Positions 10,531-23,519 of a stretch of 64,000 nt of DNA are shown here, one piece after another. Every line of letters begins with the position of its first letter. Position 1 is the stretch's first letter. This DNA is from Ligula intestinalis. Its lineage: Eukaryota > Platyhelminthes > Cestoda > Diphyllobothriidea > Diphyllobothriidae. Both the position numbers and the translations under genes were made by a program. The notes beneath the pieces were generated by a model. That model did no database searches, was not told the DNA's origin, and was given only the letters and a program-made list of their open reading frames with translations. Where the stretch lies: assembly GCA_036362985.1 (NCBI GenBank), contig JAYGXS010000008.1:27178435-27242434 (forward strand), in the 5' to 3' direction.

Positions 10531-11122
10531 TAATCTTATTAGCTTTAACACCCCTCGATAAGACTACAACAAGCAGGATCTATTGCAGCCTGTTGGCCAC
10601 CCCACGCAAACACAGCCCGGGCTGACTGTGAAGTCCGAGGTATCCTCTGAAGCCGGGACTTTCAGCACACCATGAGAGCGGCTTCAGGTTGTTTATGATG
10701 ATAAAAATGCGCTGACCCGTCAACCTTTGCTGGCGTACAAACATCTATCGGATACATTACTCTGCAATGTTCATTGAAGACTCAGTGGACACCAAAGTTC
10801 AGTCTAACACAGCACAGGCGATTTAAAGGGTCAATTACATAAATTAAGCTAATTATGGCGGATGAGGATAGATAAACTAATTTTTTAAACGGTCACTACG
10901 GGTAGAAGCAAGCAGTGGAACGTTACTGGGTGATTTTACGCCATTGACAATTATTGCCAACATGGTCAGCTCTATGGAAAAGTACTCTGCCTCTCCCAGA
11001 GAAACATTTTAACATGAACAAATGGGGCAATTAGTAATCGCCCCCCCCCCAGATTAATAAAGGTGACAAAGTGGAGGTGTTTTGATGAGTAAGGCATGAA
11101 TGAAAGATGCAGTGTAACGAAC
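10531..11122. other. Rac intron 2, proximal part
   Basis: No gene is seen. It begins on the minus strand right after the donor GTTCGT at 11122. A short poly-C run occurs at about 11041-11050. Confidence 0.5.
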
Positions 11123-11367
11123 CTGGGGGTATGTTATAGGAGCCAACTGTTTGCTTTTGAGAAATTCGATGGTTTCCTGGTCATCACGCAGATCGAGTTT
11201 TGTGCCGACCAGAATGATTGGCGTATTTGGGCAGTGATGACGCACCTCGGGCAGCCACTTGGCTCGAACATTCTCAAACGATGCTGGACTTACGAGTGAG
11301 AAGCATACGAGGAAAACGTCAGTTTGTGGGTAAGAGAGGGGTCGCAGCCGGTCATAATCCTCCTGAC
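11123..11367 (-). CDS. rac1: Rac family small GTPase, exon 2 (codon 60 to 141)
   Basis: This exon encodes the second part of a Rac GTPase, the membrane-associated switch that controls actin dynamics. On the minus strand, an acceptor ending TTTTAAG precedes GT CAG GAG GAT TAT, completing Gly60 and reading [19 protein letters not shown]. The exon then gives [20 protein letters not shown] and the nucleotide-binding TKLD motif at residues 115-118, and ends at ITYPQ (Q141) before a GTTCGT donor. Length is 245 nt (2 + 81 codons), and the phase-1 entry fits exon 1 exactly. The sequence is nearly identical to metazoan Rac1 apart from changes such as [15 protein letters not shown]. The next exon, expected to start Gly-Leu-Ala, was not found in the window. 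Confidence 0.96.
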
Positions 11368-11779
11368 CTTAAAAGGGAAAATAAACTAAAAGTTCAGCCA
11401 AGGCATCGAAGAAGCCAAGGTAAGCCAACGCGTGTTTTCGATCCTTAAACATAAGGCGCGAAAAGTAACAAAATTCAAAACTCAGAAGACGAGTTTGGCG
11501 AGTGTACGCATACTTTCGATAAACTCTCATCAGGTCCTCCTCCCTCACCTAGACTGTTTTATCAAACCCCGCCCTTATAGCCAGCCTTCTCTTATCTACC
11601 CCACCCCATTCCCACGACTCAATTGTCCGAAAAAACGAACATGTTTGAACCTGCAGCCCGTTTCCATATAAATTTGCAGGCCTGACGATAAATTTATCGA
11701 AAGTATACGTTTACTCGCCAGATTCAAAATTATCTACTAAAGACGTTTTGGGGGAGTGACCAAGGTCTGCTGGGTTAGT

Positions 11780-11920
11780 CGAGTTTTGAACTGGCGATCT
11801 CTCCGATAATGTCGGGTGTGGCAACAATTTCAGCGGCAACACCGGAGTTGGGTATCACGAGCCGATGACGGCGAATGAGCCAGAAAAGACCTTTATAGTG
11901 TCCCAAGTCTGCTGGTAATG
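11780..11920 (+). repeat. SINE-like tail related to 62390-62500
   Basis: CAACACCGGAGTTGGGTATC, then ACGAGCCGATGACGGCGAATG, then AGTGTCCC and GGTAATGTCC recur in the same order and orientation near 62410-62490. The middle resembles the GGGTATGACTGGCTGATGAC part of the tRNA-derived SINE at 36.3-37.1 kb, suggesting a related family. Confidence 0.5.
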
Positions 11921-13149
11921 TCCTTCTGCCTATATCCCAGCCGCCTCACGGCGGAGACTCGAGTGAGAGCTCTAACGGTAACATGGACGGACGAGTGTGT
12001 CCTCTGACAGATCGGTGTACGCGTATCTGCTAATATAATCGAAAGCATACATCGACACATGATGGGAAGGTGATTCTCCTCGACAAAACTACAAAGCTGA
12101 GCTGGCAGTGAAAACTGCTGCGCTGTAACGTAGGGTATATAAAAGTTTCCATTTATGAGCATAAGGGGAAACAGATCCTATGCATAGTTCTACGATGCAG
12201 TGCTAGACGGCAGATCCAATGGGTGTCTTACTGAGAGAAAAATGCAGTTGGTGTCATCGCATATGATCATGTGAAACGCTATAGAAAATGTCAGGCATGT
12301 TGGCATACGATCAAAGAACAGTTATAAAGGCTTTTAAATGATGGAGTGGAGTTGAATCAATAACAAGCCTAGACTCTCCCCAGGAGTCACCATTTAACAT
12401 ATAATACGAATACTTAGGTGTCCTGGGAAAATAAGCGTGAGAAAACGTTTATCAGGTGAAATAGTCTTCGGCTATCCGACAAAAGAACAAGTATAAACGT
12501 AAAGATAGCGGATCAGTGATCGTAAAACACATGTCCTACTACTGCTATGCAGCCTGCGCCGCCTAAAAAACCGAACTGAGTACTTCCGAACGTCGCTCAG
12601 CTGGTTTCACAATAGGTTTTGCGCACTTAAAAGTCCCCTTTCCTATTCAAGAGAAGATTGCATATGGGATATATTACAGAGAATCAAAGCTCCCGTATTG
12701 GGTACGTCTATGTTGGAATGTCCTGCCTCACTCATCCAAATACCCTTTTTTCCTCCAACGGAGTCAGAGCACCATGTGCATCCAGCAGGCAATTCATGTT
12801 ACAGAAGAAGTAGTGGCCCTGCTAAATCAGCTTCAGAGTTGCTTAGCTGTACCAATCTTCCAGCCTTCGAGGACTTTGAAGCTTGCATCATTTTTGCAAA
12901 TTCACACACCACGATGCAAGTCTATAGTATATTCATCTGCTTAGGCATACTCATAGGACAGCAATTAAGGTCCGCCAGGTTTAAGGTGGCGCCAGTTTTT
13001 GCGGGTCGCCTGTTGCGACAGATGAATACACCTACTGACAACAAATAAGCACAAGGAATACTGTCAACATCCAATTCTGAGGAAACCAGACTTTATCATC
13101 ACCTTATTCAACATTTAATTTGTAGAAGTTAGTGGAATCATCAGCAAGC

Positions 13150-15730
13150 CAACGAAAAATGATCATCGACCCAGCTCGGTCGCCCTACCGACACCACGAA
13201 AGTAGCCTACTACCAAAGTCGCCGTCTTGTACAGCAGCGGCTGCGGGAAATCCAGGACGCTTGGGTGGCTCGTAAGGGTGAGGAAATCCAAGGCTATGCG
13301 GATCGCAATGAATGGAAGAACTTCTTCGCTGCGCTCAAAGCAGTCTACGGCCCCGTAGTGAGAGGCACAGCCCCACTTCTCAGCGCGGACGGTACCATTT
13401 TAATCACAGAGAAGACCTAACTTCTGAGCCGCTGGGCCGAGCACTTCCAAAGTGTACTCAACCGGCCCTCTACCACCTCTGAGGCTGCCATTGAGCGGTT
13501 GCCGCAAGTCGAAAGTAATGCTGACCTTGGCCTTCCACCCACCCCTAAGGAGACCATAAAGGCTGTGCAGCAACTGTCCAGCGGGAAGGCACCCGGATCC
13601 GACGGGATCCCGGCGGAGATTTATAAATATGTTGGTCACCAACTCATAACCCACCTTACCACCCTGTTCCAAGAGATGTGGCGACAGGGCCAAGTTCCCC
13701 AGGATTTCAAGGACGCCACCATCGTCCACCTCTACAAGCGTAAGGGAAATCGTCAAGTCTGTGACAACCACCGCGGCATCTCACTGCTGAATATTACCGG
13801 TAAAATCTTCGAAAGCATTCTCCTCAATTGTCTGAATAGCCACCTGGAGCAATGGCTTCTGCCTGAAGGTCAATGTGGTTTTCGACGTCACCGCGGCACC
13901 ACTGACATGATATTTGCCGCACGTCAGCTGCAGGATAAAAGTCAAGAGATGCGGTCACACCTCTACACTACGTTCGTAGATCTGACAAAAGCCTTCGACA
14001 CGGTGAACCGGCCCAGACTTTGGAAGGTTATGCAGAAGTTTGGCTGTCCGTAACACTTCACCCACATGGTTCGACAACTCCATGATGAGATGATGGCGCG
14101 CGTCACGGACTACGGAACGCTGTCGGAGGCCTTCGCAGTGACCAATAAAGTGAAGCAGGGCTGTGCCCTCGCACTCACCCTCTTCAGTCTCATGTTCGCT
14201 GTCATGCTGATGGACGCTTACCTTGACAAGCGTCCCGGAATCCCCATCAACTACAGAACGGACGGAAACCTCCTAAACATTCGTCAGATGCAGGCCCCCA
14301 CGCGCGTCTCCACAACCACAATCCACGATCTGTTGTTTGCGGACGACTGCGCTCTCAACACCACCACCGAAGCAGACATGCAAAGGAACATGGATCGCTT
14401 TGCAGCAGGTTGCAACAACTTTGGCCTTACCATCAACACGGACAAGACGGTGGTTATGCATCAACCACTGCCAGGTGTTCACTTCAGCCCCGCACGCATC
14501 AACGTCAACGGAGCCGAACTGCAGAACGTGGACAGCTTCACTTACCTCGGCAGCACGCTTTCCCGCAACACTAAAATAGACGGCGAGGTTGCTCGCAGAA
14601 TCTTCAAAGCTAGCCAAGCCTTCGGTCGGCTCCAAGCCTCCGTATGGAATCGTCATGGTATTGGACTGTCAACGAAATTGAAGATGTACAAGGCTGTTGT
14701 CCTGCCAACACTCTTGTACGGAGCGGAGACTGTCTATCCTAGCCAAGCGCGGAAACCGAACCACTTTCACATCAGCCGCCTACGCCGCATATTGAAGGTG
14801 AAGTGGCAGGAGAGGATTCCGGACACGGAAATCCTAGAGAACGGGAGTTCTCAGCATCTAGGCTATGCTCAGGCAGATACAACTGCGCTGGAGCGGTCGT
14901 GGTACGTATGAATGATGAACGGCTACCCAAGCGACTGTTTTACGGCGATGTCGCTGTCAGGTCTCGTCGCAAAGGTGGGCAAAAGAGACGCTACAAGGAC
15001 ACTGAAGAACTCCTTGAAGCGTCTCGAAATCCACACGTTGAATTGGGAGATAGCACAGGACCGATCTCTGTGGCGAAGAGCGGTAAAAACAGGCACCGCA
15101 ATCTACGGAGCTAGTCGGATGGCCGCCGCCAAGGCAAAACGGACGGCACGCAAGTCTCACAACACACGGGCGCACGCTGCCACCACCTTACTCCTTCCAA
15201 CGTGGCCGCGCTGTCAACGCACCTTCCGCGCACACATTGGCTTGATCGGTCACCTCCGGAAGCCCTGCAACCCTTCTCCGACAGCATCCACGTCTACTGC
15301 ACCAAACACTCCACCAGACCCTACTCCACCCTCCATCTCGACGGCAATAATCGACGCAGAAATGCCTCGTTGCCCTCATCCACCGAATCCAACCCACCCG
15401 CAACTTCCTTCACCTCTTATAACACATCACCGCCCGCCATAACTCACACACTTGAACCCCCTACCAGCTCTGAGGACCTGATATGCCCTCACTGCAATTG
15501 CACATTCACCTCACGCATCGGTCTCATCGGTCACTTGCGAATCCATCGCAGAGACTGGTGAACTAGTGCCTGGAGCACCAACACACAGACGAGACCGCCG
15601 CTTTCACTGCCCACACTGCCCCCGATCATTCGCTCATCGCATGGGCATACTAGGTCACATGCGCATTCACGACAGCGGCATTGATCGTGATGTCGACACC
15701 TCCAACATCAGCCCTAATTCCACTCACTAG
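13150..15730 (+). mobile_element. RTE-like LINE with C-terminal C2H2 zinc fingers, 5'-truncated and degenerate
   Basis: Plus-strand pol remnant inside Rac intron 1, antisense to the gene. It starts in the region before RT (VAYYQSRRLVQQRLREIQDA). It continues as a 184-codon frame at 13499-14053 with SSGKAPGSDGIPAE and FVDLTKAFDTVNR (motif A), then a 281-codon frame at 14066-14911 with [15 protein letters not shown] (motif B) and LLFADDCAL (FADD at its residues 91-94). After frameshifts come three Cys/His fingers: CQRTFRAHIGLIGHLRKPC, CPHCNCTFTSRIGLIGHLRI near 15482-15545, and CPHCPRSFAHRMGILGHMRI near 15616-15670. A stop lies at 15728-15730. In-frame stops near 13419 and 14051 and frameshifts near 14890, 15000 and 15440 make it a pseudogene. 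The finger tail is typical of this flatworm LINE type. Confidence 0.85.
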
Positions 15731-17739
15731 TCGCAGCATCCATTTCGCCAGGACACCCAGGTAAGTTGCCCTCATATAAGCCGAACTTGCCTTACTGTCC
15801 TTATGTACGATGTCTTTTGCACCACTGCTACTATTACTTGCTAGTACTACCATTAAGCACGGTTTCTTAAACCAGCCTCACTAACATTAGAATTCTTTAA
15901 CGTCACTATCAGCTTAGTCCCAGCTCTACTCAGGTTTATTCATCCTTACTCACAGTCTTCTCTTGGACCTGCAGTGCATTCATTTGCACCTTCGCCCCTG
16001 CCTCGTTCATATCATTGCACTCGCATCACGCCTATCACAGTCACCACTGTGGTGGATTAATTTGTCAGTCATCACCCCCCCCCCCCAATTCACGCCTCTA
16101 ACGTTTTTATCTTGCCAATTTACGCCTAAAATGCCGGAATGGCTGGGTGAGCAGAGGGATGGGGGGGATTGATCATCGCTCTCGCCAGTCAGGCTTACTC
16201 TACTAACGTAATTCTTAGCGGGATAACTGATCGATTTCCATGCTGGGTAGATCCTGCGCGAGTCTGCCTAAACTCCTGTTTTCTCTCGTTCCAGTTCTCT
16301 GCGTTGCTCCTGCTTGCTGTCACTTCGTGTTGCTTGCCCAGCGGCTGGCTTCAGCGTTTGCTGCGGTTTGTTGTAGCGCGTGGTGCCCATCGTCAAAATC
16401 GACGGGGGAACTGTCGGATCGGGGCCCCGGACAGGCGCAACGTTGAAATTTGACACTTTTATGTATCAGAGGGGCATTACTTGGTTCCAAAACTGCTGAA
16501 GGACATTACAACGAGATAACTTAACTGGCAAACAATATCACAGACAAAGCTGCGCGCAAGTTCAACCGATTCTTGGACTTTGACACAGACACACGCAGCC
16601 GAACTGTGCACATAAGAGCGAGGAGAGTGGTGCCAGCATAGTAAAGCTTTTGTGAAGGAAGAAATGTAAGCAGGTCAGCTCTAGCTTGCGCACGCGCGTA
16701 TGCACTCACGTACGCGCTGCGGGGTGAGGCTGTTGCCAAATTGTAGAGAAAACCAGCAATCAGGAAGGGGGGGGGCGGGACATGACCAGCAAAAGTAGTA
16801 GGAAACGTTGACCTGCAACAGTAATGCACGACTGCAGTCATTGGTAACTTTGACCTCACTATCCCGTTGTCTTAACTTCGCCAGCCGGGCACGTTATCTT
16901 GTCAACTCGCGTAAACCAGACAGAGCTTGTACATCATGTAACCAACTCACGGATGAGCGCAATTGTTCGCAATGCCTTGATGACGGAATCAAACGGTGCT
17001 GTTTTTCACAAAAGCGAAGGAACCACAACCATTTAGGCCGGCCCATAACAAGACGTACTTACTCAGTTCTGCAGTGGTGGCAACTGCGTGCTTCAAATTG
17101 TTTGGGGCGGATTTATATACACTAGGCAGATTCATATCTGGGAAGGACAGAAGTTTTGTGAAAAAAAAGTAGACCAACATATATGCAGACTTCGGTCTAA
17201 TTCCAAAGGTTATTCTACCACAGCCTCTGCTATCCTCTGAGCGACAGGTAGACGCTACTTTGGACGAAGACTCCCGAGAGGAGAAATATATCTCCCGCAG
17301 GCAGATTACCTATTTTCTAAGTGGTTGTTGTTCGCAGATGTGTGAATTCAATCTGCATTTACTGATTGAGATTGGGTGTCACTTATAAATATCTATATGA
17401 TCAAAATTTGCCAGTGTTAAAACTAACGATGTACTGATACTCCTAATGTTTTGCGGTAACGTCAGTTTACTCAAACCCACATTCCGTGAGATTTTTGTTG
17501 ACCAAGTTTAACGACGCCAAGGAAATAAATAAGTGACTCGTGCCTTTAAGTGCGTGAGGCGATCTTACGCTATGATTTAGTTCATGCGGTTGTGTTTCTT
17601 CACACACAAAGATCTACGACGACGGATCCGAAAAGATCGATACATTCGCTCCTTCCGCGAAAAAGGCCTAATATCAAAGGTCCAGTAACCACCTCCATGT
17701 ATGAGTTAGTTGCGTCCAGGTTTCGAATAGAATTCCCCA
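15731..17739. other. Rac intron 1 sequence without a recognised feature
   Basis: The first 150-200 bases are probably the 3' UTR of the LINE above. The rest has short frames (up to 112 codons, 16521-16859 minus) with no recognisable domain, plus poly-C and poly-G runs near 16080 and 16770. Confidence 0.4.
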
Positions 17740-19480
17740 ATGCCTCAAAATGAGACAAAAGGCGCCGGATCTAGACTAGAAACCATGAAGCTGTGAGATG
17801 GATGACAAAGAGCGTACTTAAACCATCTCAGTCGTAGTTCATGGGTGAGCTGAGATTGCCCCAGGGCAACGAGTGTGGTCATTTGTGGTGAAGTCACACG
17901 CGCGGTCTTCGCTCGAGTACGCGTAAGTTCCAACATTCACAAGCGTACGGATTTCCAATATAAGATGATTTTTTTCGCGTCAGGTCATGCACTTTAAAAA
18001 GATGAAAACACAGTGAGCAGCGTCGATCCGGAGAACAAGGCTGTTCTTACTCTGTCCATTTGACGGCAAATTCGTTCAAATTATTTGAAACCATCTCCAC
18101 CTGGTCCGTGATGCAGTCCAAAAACCCAGATCTTCCCTACAAACCCATTGAATTGGCTGTTCATTTGTTCTTTATCGCCAAGGTTTAGGGCTATAAAGGC
18201 TATACCATCAGCACGGTACATAGCAGTCAGCCGACGTCCAGTTGCATATTCAAAATCGTGTAGGATCCTTTGAGAATTCAGACAATTGTGTAGTTGCACA
18301 TGACGGCCGGCGGAATAAAACCTTGCTAAACGCCAGATGGAATATGGAACGGTTGGAAATGAGGTGCTCGAAAGGTCATGTCAATAATCGACCATGACTA
18401 TGTTATAAAGAATATAAGGGACTGTAAACGCAGACCGGATTTCTGTGCTGAAGGTCGCGGCTTTGCTGGATTGTTGCGATCCTCCGATGTCAGGACAACT
18501 TGCACGCGAAAATATGGTGCAGATAAAAGGTTTACCTTACTGTGCGTATGAGAACACGGTCTGACCTATGGGTGTTACTAGTCCCAACAACACATTTTAT
18601 TCCGTTGTCGCAAACCTAGCTGGGAGCCCTGGACCAAACCGAATATAGTCGATCAAACTAGGTATATGCTAGTCGCTTGAATACCAAATTAGACGGATGT
18701 GTTGACGACAAAAAGTTGATTACTATAACAAATTCCAGCATCCTCTCACCCTTATCGCAGCGTAAGCCAATCCAAAAGCGACCAATAGGGTTCGCCTAGA
18801 GCAGGGGTCGGGAACTTATGGCTCGCGAGCCAGGTGTGGCTCTCTTGATGATTGCCTCTGGCTCTCTCAGATAAAATTGAAATAAGAAACTTCAGATTTT
18901 GTGACTTTGGTTCCTCTCATGACGTGCCACCGCCGAGAAATTTTATTGAATTCAATCTTAAAGTGAATTATATGGCTCTCACTAAAATGCATTTCCAAAT
19001 ATTTGGTTTTTTGGCTCTGAGGCAAAAAGGTTCCCGACCTCTGGCCTAGAGTCATCTGATCTACCAGTCATTACAGGCACCGACAAAAGCAAGAGGGTGG
19101 AGAGTGATCTTGCAAATAACGATTGCGTGTGTGAGATTAGGCAGTTGACGTTAGTACATACGCACCCAAGACAAATTTGTCTGGAAAGTGACCCGTCAGG
19201 CACAAGTAAACTATCTATTTATTGTCCCCTTCGTATGCAAGTAGTGCAAAGTTTGCTTATTGCGAGAGGTCCAGAACAGTTGCGTGAACCGTCGTGATAT
19301 AGAATGGAGGGAAATTCGACTCCTATGACGTTTACCGAATGCCCAAGTCTGGGATTGGGAATTTACACAGGCGACAGATAACTGGGTGCTATCAAACTTT
19401 GGGTACCAGGGTCCAGGGTCGTTCGCACATTCCAACATCCAATAACAAAAGCATGTCCCCGATGGAGAAGACCAGCTGTT
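17740..19480 (-). mobile_element. RTE-like LINE remnant, internally deleted and interrupted by a MITE
   Basis: Minus-strand order: the endonuclease start with VIGCWNVRTTLDPGTQSLIA near 19440-19380; pieces such as LGHSVNVIGVEFPSILYHDG and GHFTNLSWVCVLT down to about 19060; then the hAT-type MITE; then an endonuclease/linker block near 18540-18600 that matches the same region of the RTE copy near 25500 (both spell a GSDHV-like stretch). Next come an RT-like piece at 18299-18081 and the tail HELRLRWFKYALCHPSHSF at 17850-17745. About 1.5 kb is present where an intact element would need roughly 3 kb, so part of the RT is deleted. All pieces carry stops and frame changes. Confidence 0.7.
18802..19043. 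mobile_element. hAT-type MITE, 242 bp, with 8-bp target site duplication
   Basis: The left end is CAGGGGTCGGGAAC and the right end is the inverted complement GTTCCCGACCTCTG, a 14-bp terminal inverted repeat with one mismatch. Both ends are flanked by the perfect 8-bp duplication GCCTAGAG (18794-18801 and 19044-19051), the signature length of hAT elements. Inside are the palindrome GGCTCGCGAGCC and the TGGCTCTC words common to this hAT MITE group. There is no transposase, so it was mobilised in trans. It sits inside the RTE remnant, so it inserted later. Confidence 0.93.
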
Positions 19481-20950
19481 GTTATTCGTCCGCAACATTT
19501 GATAAGGGTTGCGGATCGCATCGATTTCTGTGGACTTCGTAGAATGGATCGTAATACTTGATTCGAAAATCGCATGTTTCTAGGGGATATTAGATACAGG
19601 CGGGTTATCGATAGCCGCAAGGATTCTTCTTCCGAGATTGCGTCTTCTAGCACTTTGACCAAAGAGCCTAACCATTAGGCACTGGGCGCCCAATGACCGG
19701 AGTTCAGGTTACCAGACAGCCCACTAGACAGACTGCGAGTGTCCACCTAGGAGATACAGACTGTGCTAGCCTCTAATCTTCCTTAAATTAGACTTCAGTA
19801 CTTTCGGACCTTGCGCAGGCCAGTTGTTTAAGTCAAGCATCCGGTCGCCATTTGATGACTAGCTTCAGAATCATTCGTAACTGCCGTATCCGACGGTGTT
19901 AACTACATTGTGCGTAGAAGCTGCACTTCTAAGAGTGTTAGTACTTACGCCAAGTTTGAGTATCGTTTTAATTTGATAGCAAACCTACAGTTTCAGCAAC
20001 GATTACGCTAAAAAAACTATTGCATCTTTAACTGAGAGTCTAAGCACACGTTTCAACAAGCCTCAGGAGGGATGAATTATGAAAGTTTTGTCTTAAAATG
20101 GCAAGCGAAGTTTCTTCAAGCAGTACAACTTTTGTGCCAGATTATTGCAGAAATCAAGAAATCTCAAAAAACCGGGTCGTGGTTTGCACGCGCGCAATCG
20201 GGCTTAAGACTCCTATGCGTCGCGTTTGAGAATCGCAGACGTAAACAAGAGGAAGCGATCAATATTGTGAATTAAGGGGGAGGGAGAATTTATGTCTGAC
20301 TCTTGTCTCCATGGGTTTGACGATAAATGTCTAAAAACTCTTTCACAGAAACAAGTACTAAATCGGTGGAAAAAAATGCAGTTAAAAATTGACGAGTCTT
20401 TGTGTTGGGAATTTTCCGACGGGTAGCGACAGGTAGAATGACGTCGTCCATAACTGACTTGATCGACACCTCATGCACATGAAAACCTACCGCTTGATTA
20501 CCACTTTGTGCATGGCAATAAGAATGCGCACTACTTCTGCGCTTCTCATACAACACTAAGTCAAACCAGAATGAATGTGGACAAGAAAAGGCGACTAAGT
20601 AGCAGACATAGGGTATCTACACTATTAATAGCAGATAATTACAGGAATTTACAAATGTATACGCAGAGACCTACGCTCATCTAAATTCTTTCAAAATACA
20701 CTCGTGAAAACCCCCATTAGAAAATGTTAAAGTTCACAGGAGACAGAAAGACTAATTACCCAGCAATGTGGCATGGGGCGCATCATCACAGGCGAAAGGT
20801 TGACATTATGAAGAACGTCAAAGCACTACCTTTAATTCTTACAATACGCCGCACGAGAAACTACTAGAAAAGACTTCATGAAAAACTGACTAGAGAGAGG
20901 ACTCTGTCGATATGATGTGGCTACGAAACATGGAAGGTGCTGCAATATCA

Positions 20951-21984
<1,034 letters not shown>

Positions 21985-22760
21985 ATATTCAAAAAATCCA
22001 GCACGCTAGACAACAATCCAATCCGTTAACAACGCGTAACGCCTAGAGAAGATCTGCACGAATTCGCCTATTACTCAAAGAGAACAGATTATGCTGCTTC
22101 ATCGAGTTGCATTTTGTAAACCGCTTTGACTCTTGCCCATTTTTATGGCTCTCCTATGGAATTCTTTCGACACTTTTTTGATCTTGAGCTCTCAGGTGTC
22201 TCCAAGATTCTATAGCATATTCCCAATGTGACCTGATGATTGTTTTGAAAATCTAGGGGAAGTGATCTTTTATCAAAGTCCACAAAGGTTCGCCTGATGG
22301 CATATTTTACAAACAATGGGCTCGTCGCTACTCTCGAGCAATGGTTGTGTGGAATTCGTCGTCAATGCAATTAGGTCCTGCTGGATTGCCTGGGTGGAGC
22401 ATTGTGCACTTGTAAATTTTGAGCAGCAGAAGCCGACAGTTCGACCACTCTGCCAACTTATGCAGTATCTCTTCGTCACCAGGCTCCCTTATTATACTCC
22501 AGATTTCATGCCTTCTACGTGAATTAGGAACAGGACGGGCCCTAGTACAGAACGCTGCAGAACTCCACTCTCTATCGCAGCAGAAGTTGCCTTCCCTAAG
22601 TTTATGCAGATAATCTAATGCCGATCCACGTGAGGACGTTATATTTGATTCATATTCGGTCTTTTTTGTGCAACGGTCTCTGGTGTGGCACAGCGTCACA
22701 GGCATTTGAAACGTCAAAGTAGGCGATGCAAGGCGTTGAAATTTCATGCATTAATATTTC
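21985..22760 (-). mobile_element. CR1/L2-like LINE fragment (RT domain A to C-terminus)
   Basis: Minus-strand translation starts YFDVSNACDAVPHQRPLHK (motif A, normally SKAFDTVPH). It continues through VESGVPQRSVLGPVLFLIHV (motif B, with Gly to Arg in PQGS) and then KLAEWSNCRLL and KCTMLHPGNPAGPNC, and after frame changes ends with an IRSHWEYAIESW-like and a SLSNRRIRADL-like segment. The catalytic YADD cannot be read clearly. It is a separate family from the LINE at 6.4-10.1 kb, is 5'-truncated, and has many frame breaks. Confidence 0.7.
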
Positions 22761-23519
22761 CGATAACAACTTTCGATACCGTCCCCTCAGGAGACAGCAT
22801 CTACAAACCTAAAAAGCGAAAATATACAAATTTATGGTCCTCTTTCAAATAGAAATAGATTTTCTAGTCGTTACTGACCGACGTGCTTTAATAAGCACTT
22901 AAAGGGTTTTACGCAACAACCTAATGTTTGTAAAAGCATGGAAACGAAGCTGTAAAGGTAGTACGAACTACACATATTGAAAGGCGCGTTGGAGCAGACC
23001 CTGCGCAATAATTTATGGTTAGCCACGAAGTACAAAGGCAATTGGAGAACTGATCCCCGTCCTTAAGTATACAGAAAGAAAACTAGAGATGAACGACCAG
23101 GTAAAAATTCCCCTTCTTTCCAATCATTTACTTCTGTCTGCCCGAGAGCCTAATCCTTTTGCTCTTGTTACAATCTTGTTACAGTGATTACAAACTACAC
23201 GAACAAGTGCCACATTCCAAAAGTTTGCTGAATAACTCAAACTCTCGGAAGAATCCAACTGACCATTCATCACCCTGATCTATAGGAATGGTTCACGGCT
23301 TGACTGCCAAAATTAGTGCCCTATTCGTTAAAATTGTATCGCTTTTAGAATAATGAACTTTATTATCAAGAAGCATTTTAAAGGATACTTAGAAAGAAAG
23401 AAAATAGTGTGCAGTGCCCGACAGGCATTTCATCTTGTACGTTCTTGCCTCGCGAGTGATCGTAACTCCCATGAGAGGTCAAAAAAGGCCTCAGATTAGG
23501 GTACTTGCGAACTTTTCTG
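22761..23519. other. Stretch without a recognised feature
   Basis: Intergenic sequence between two minus-strand LINE remnants. No open frame with family resemblance and no repeat partner were noticed. Confidence 0.4.

Noticed and set aside
12698..13048. 116-codon plus-strand frame in Rac intron 1
   Set aside because: No domain, no splice support and no repeat partner; antisense to the host gene. Treated as chance.
14273..14656. 127-codon minus-strand frame
   Set aside because: Antisense to the RT of the plus-strand LINE, which carries FADD.
18802..19043. Open frames 18852-19049 (plus) and 18867-19055 (minus) as genes
   Set aside because: They lie entirely within the hAT-type MITE and do not encode a transposase.
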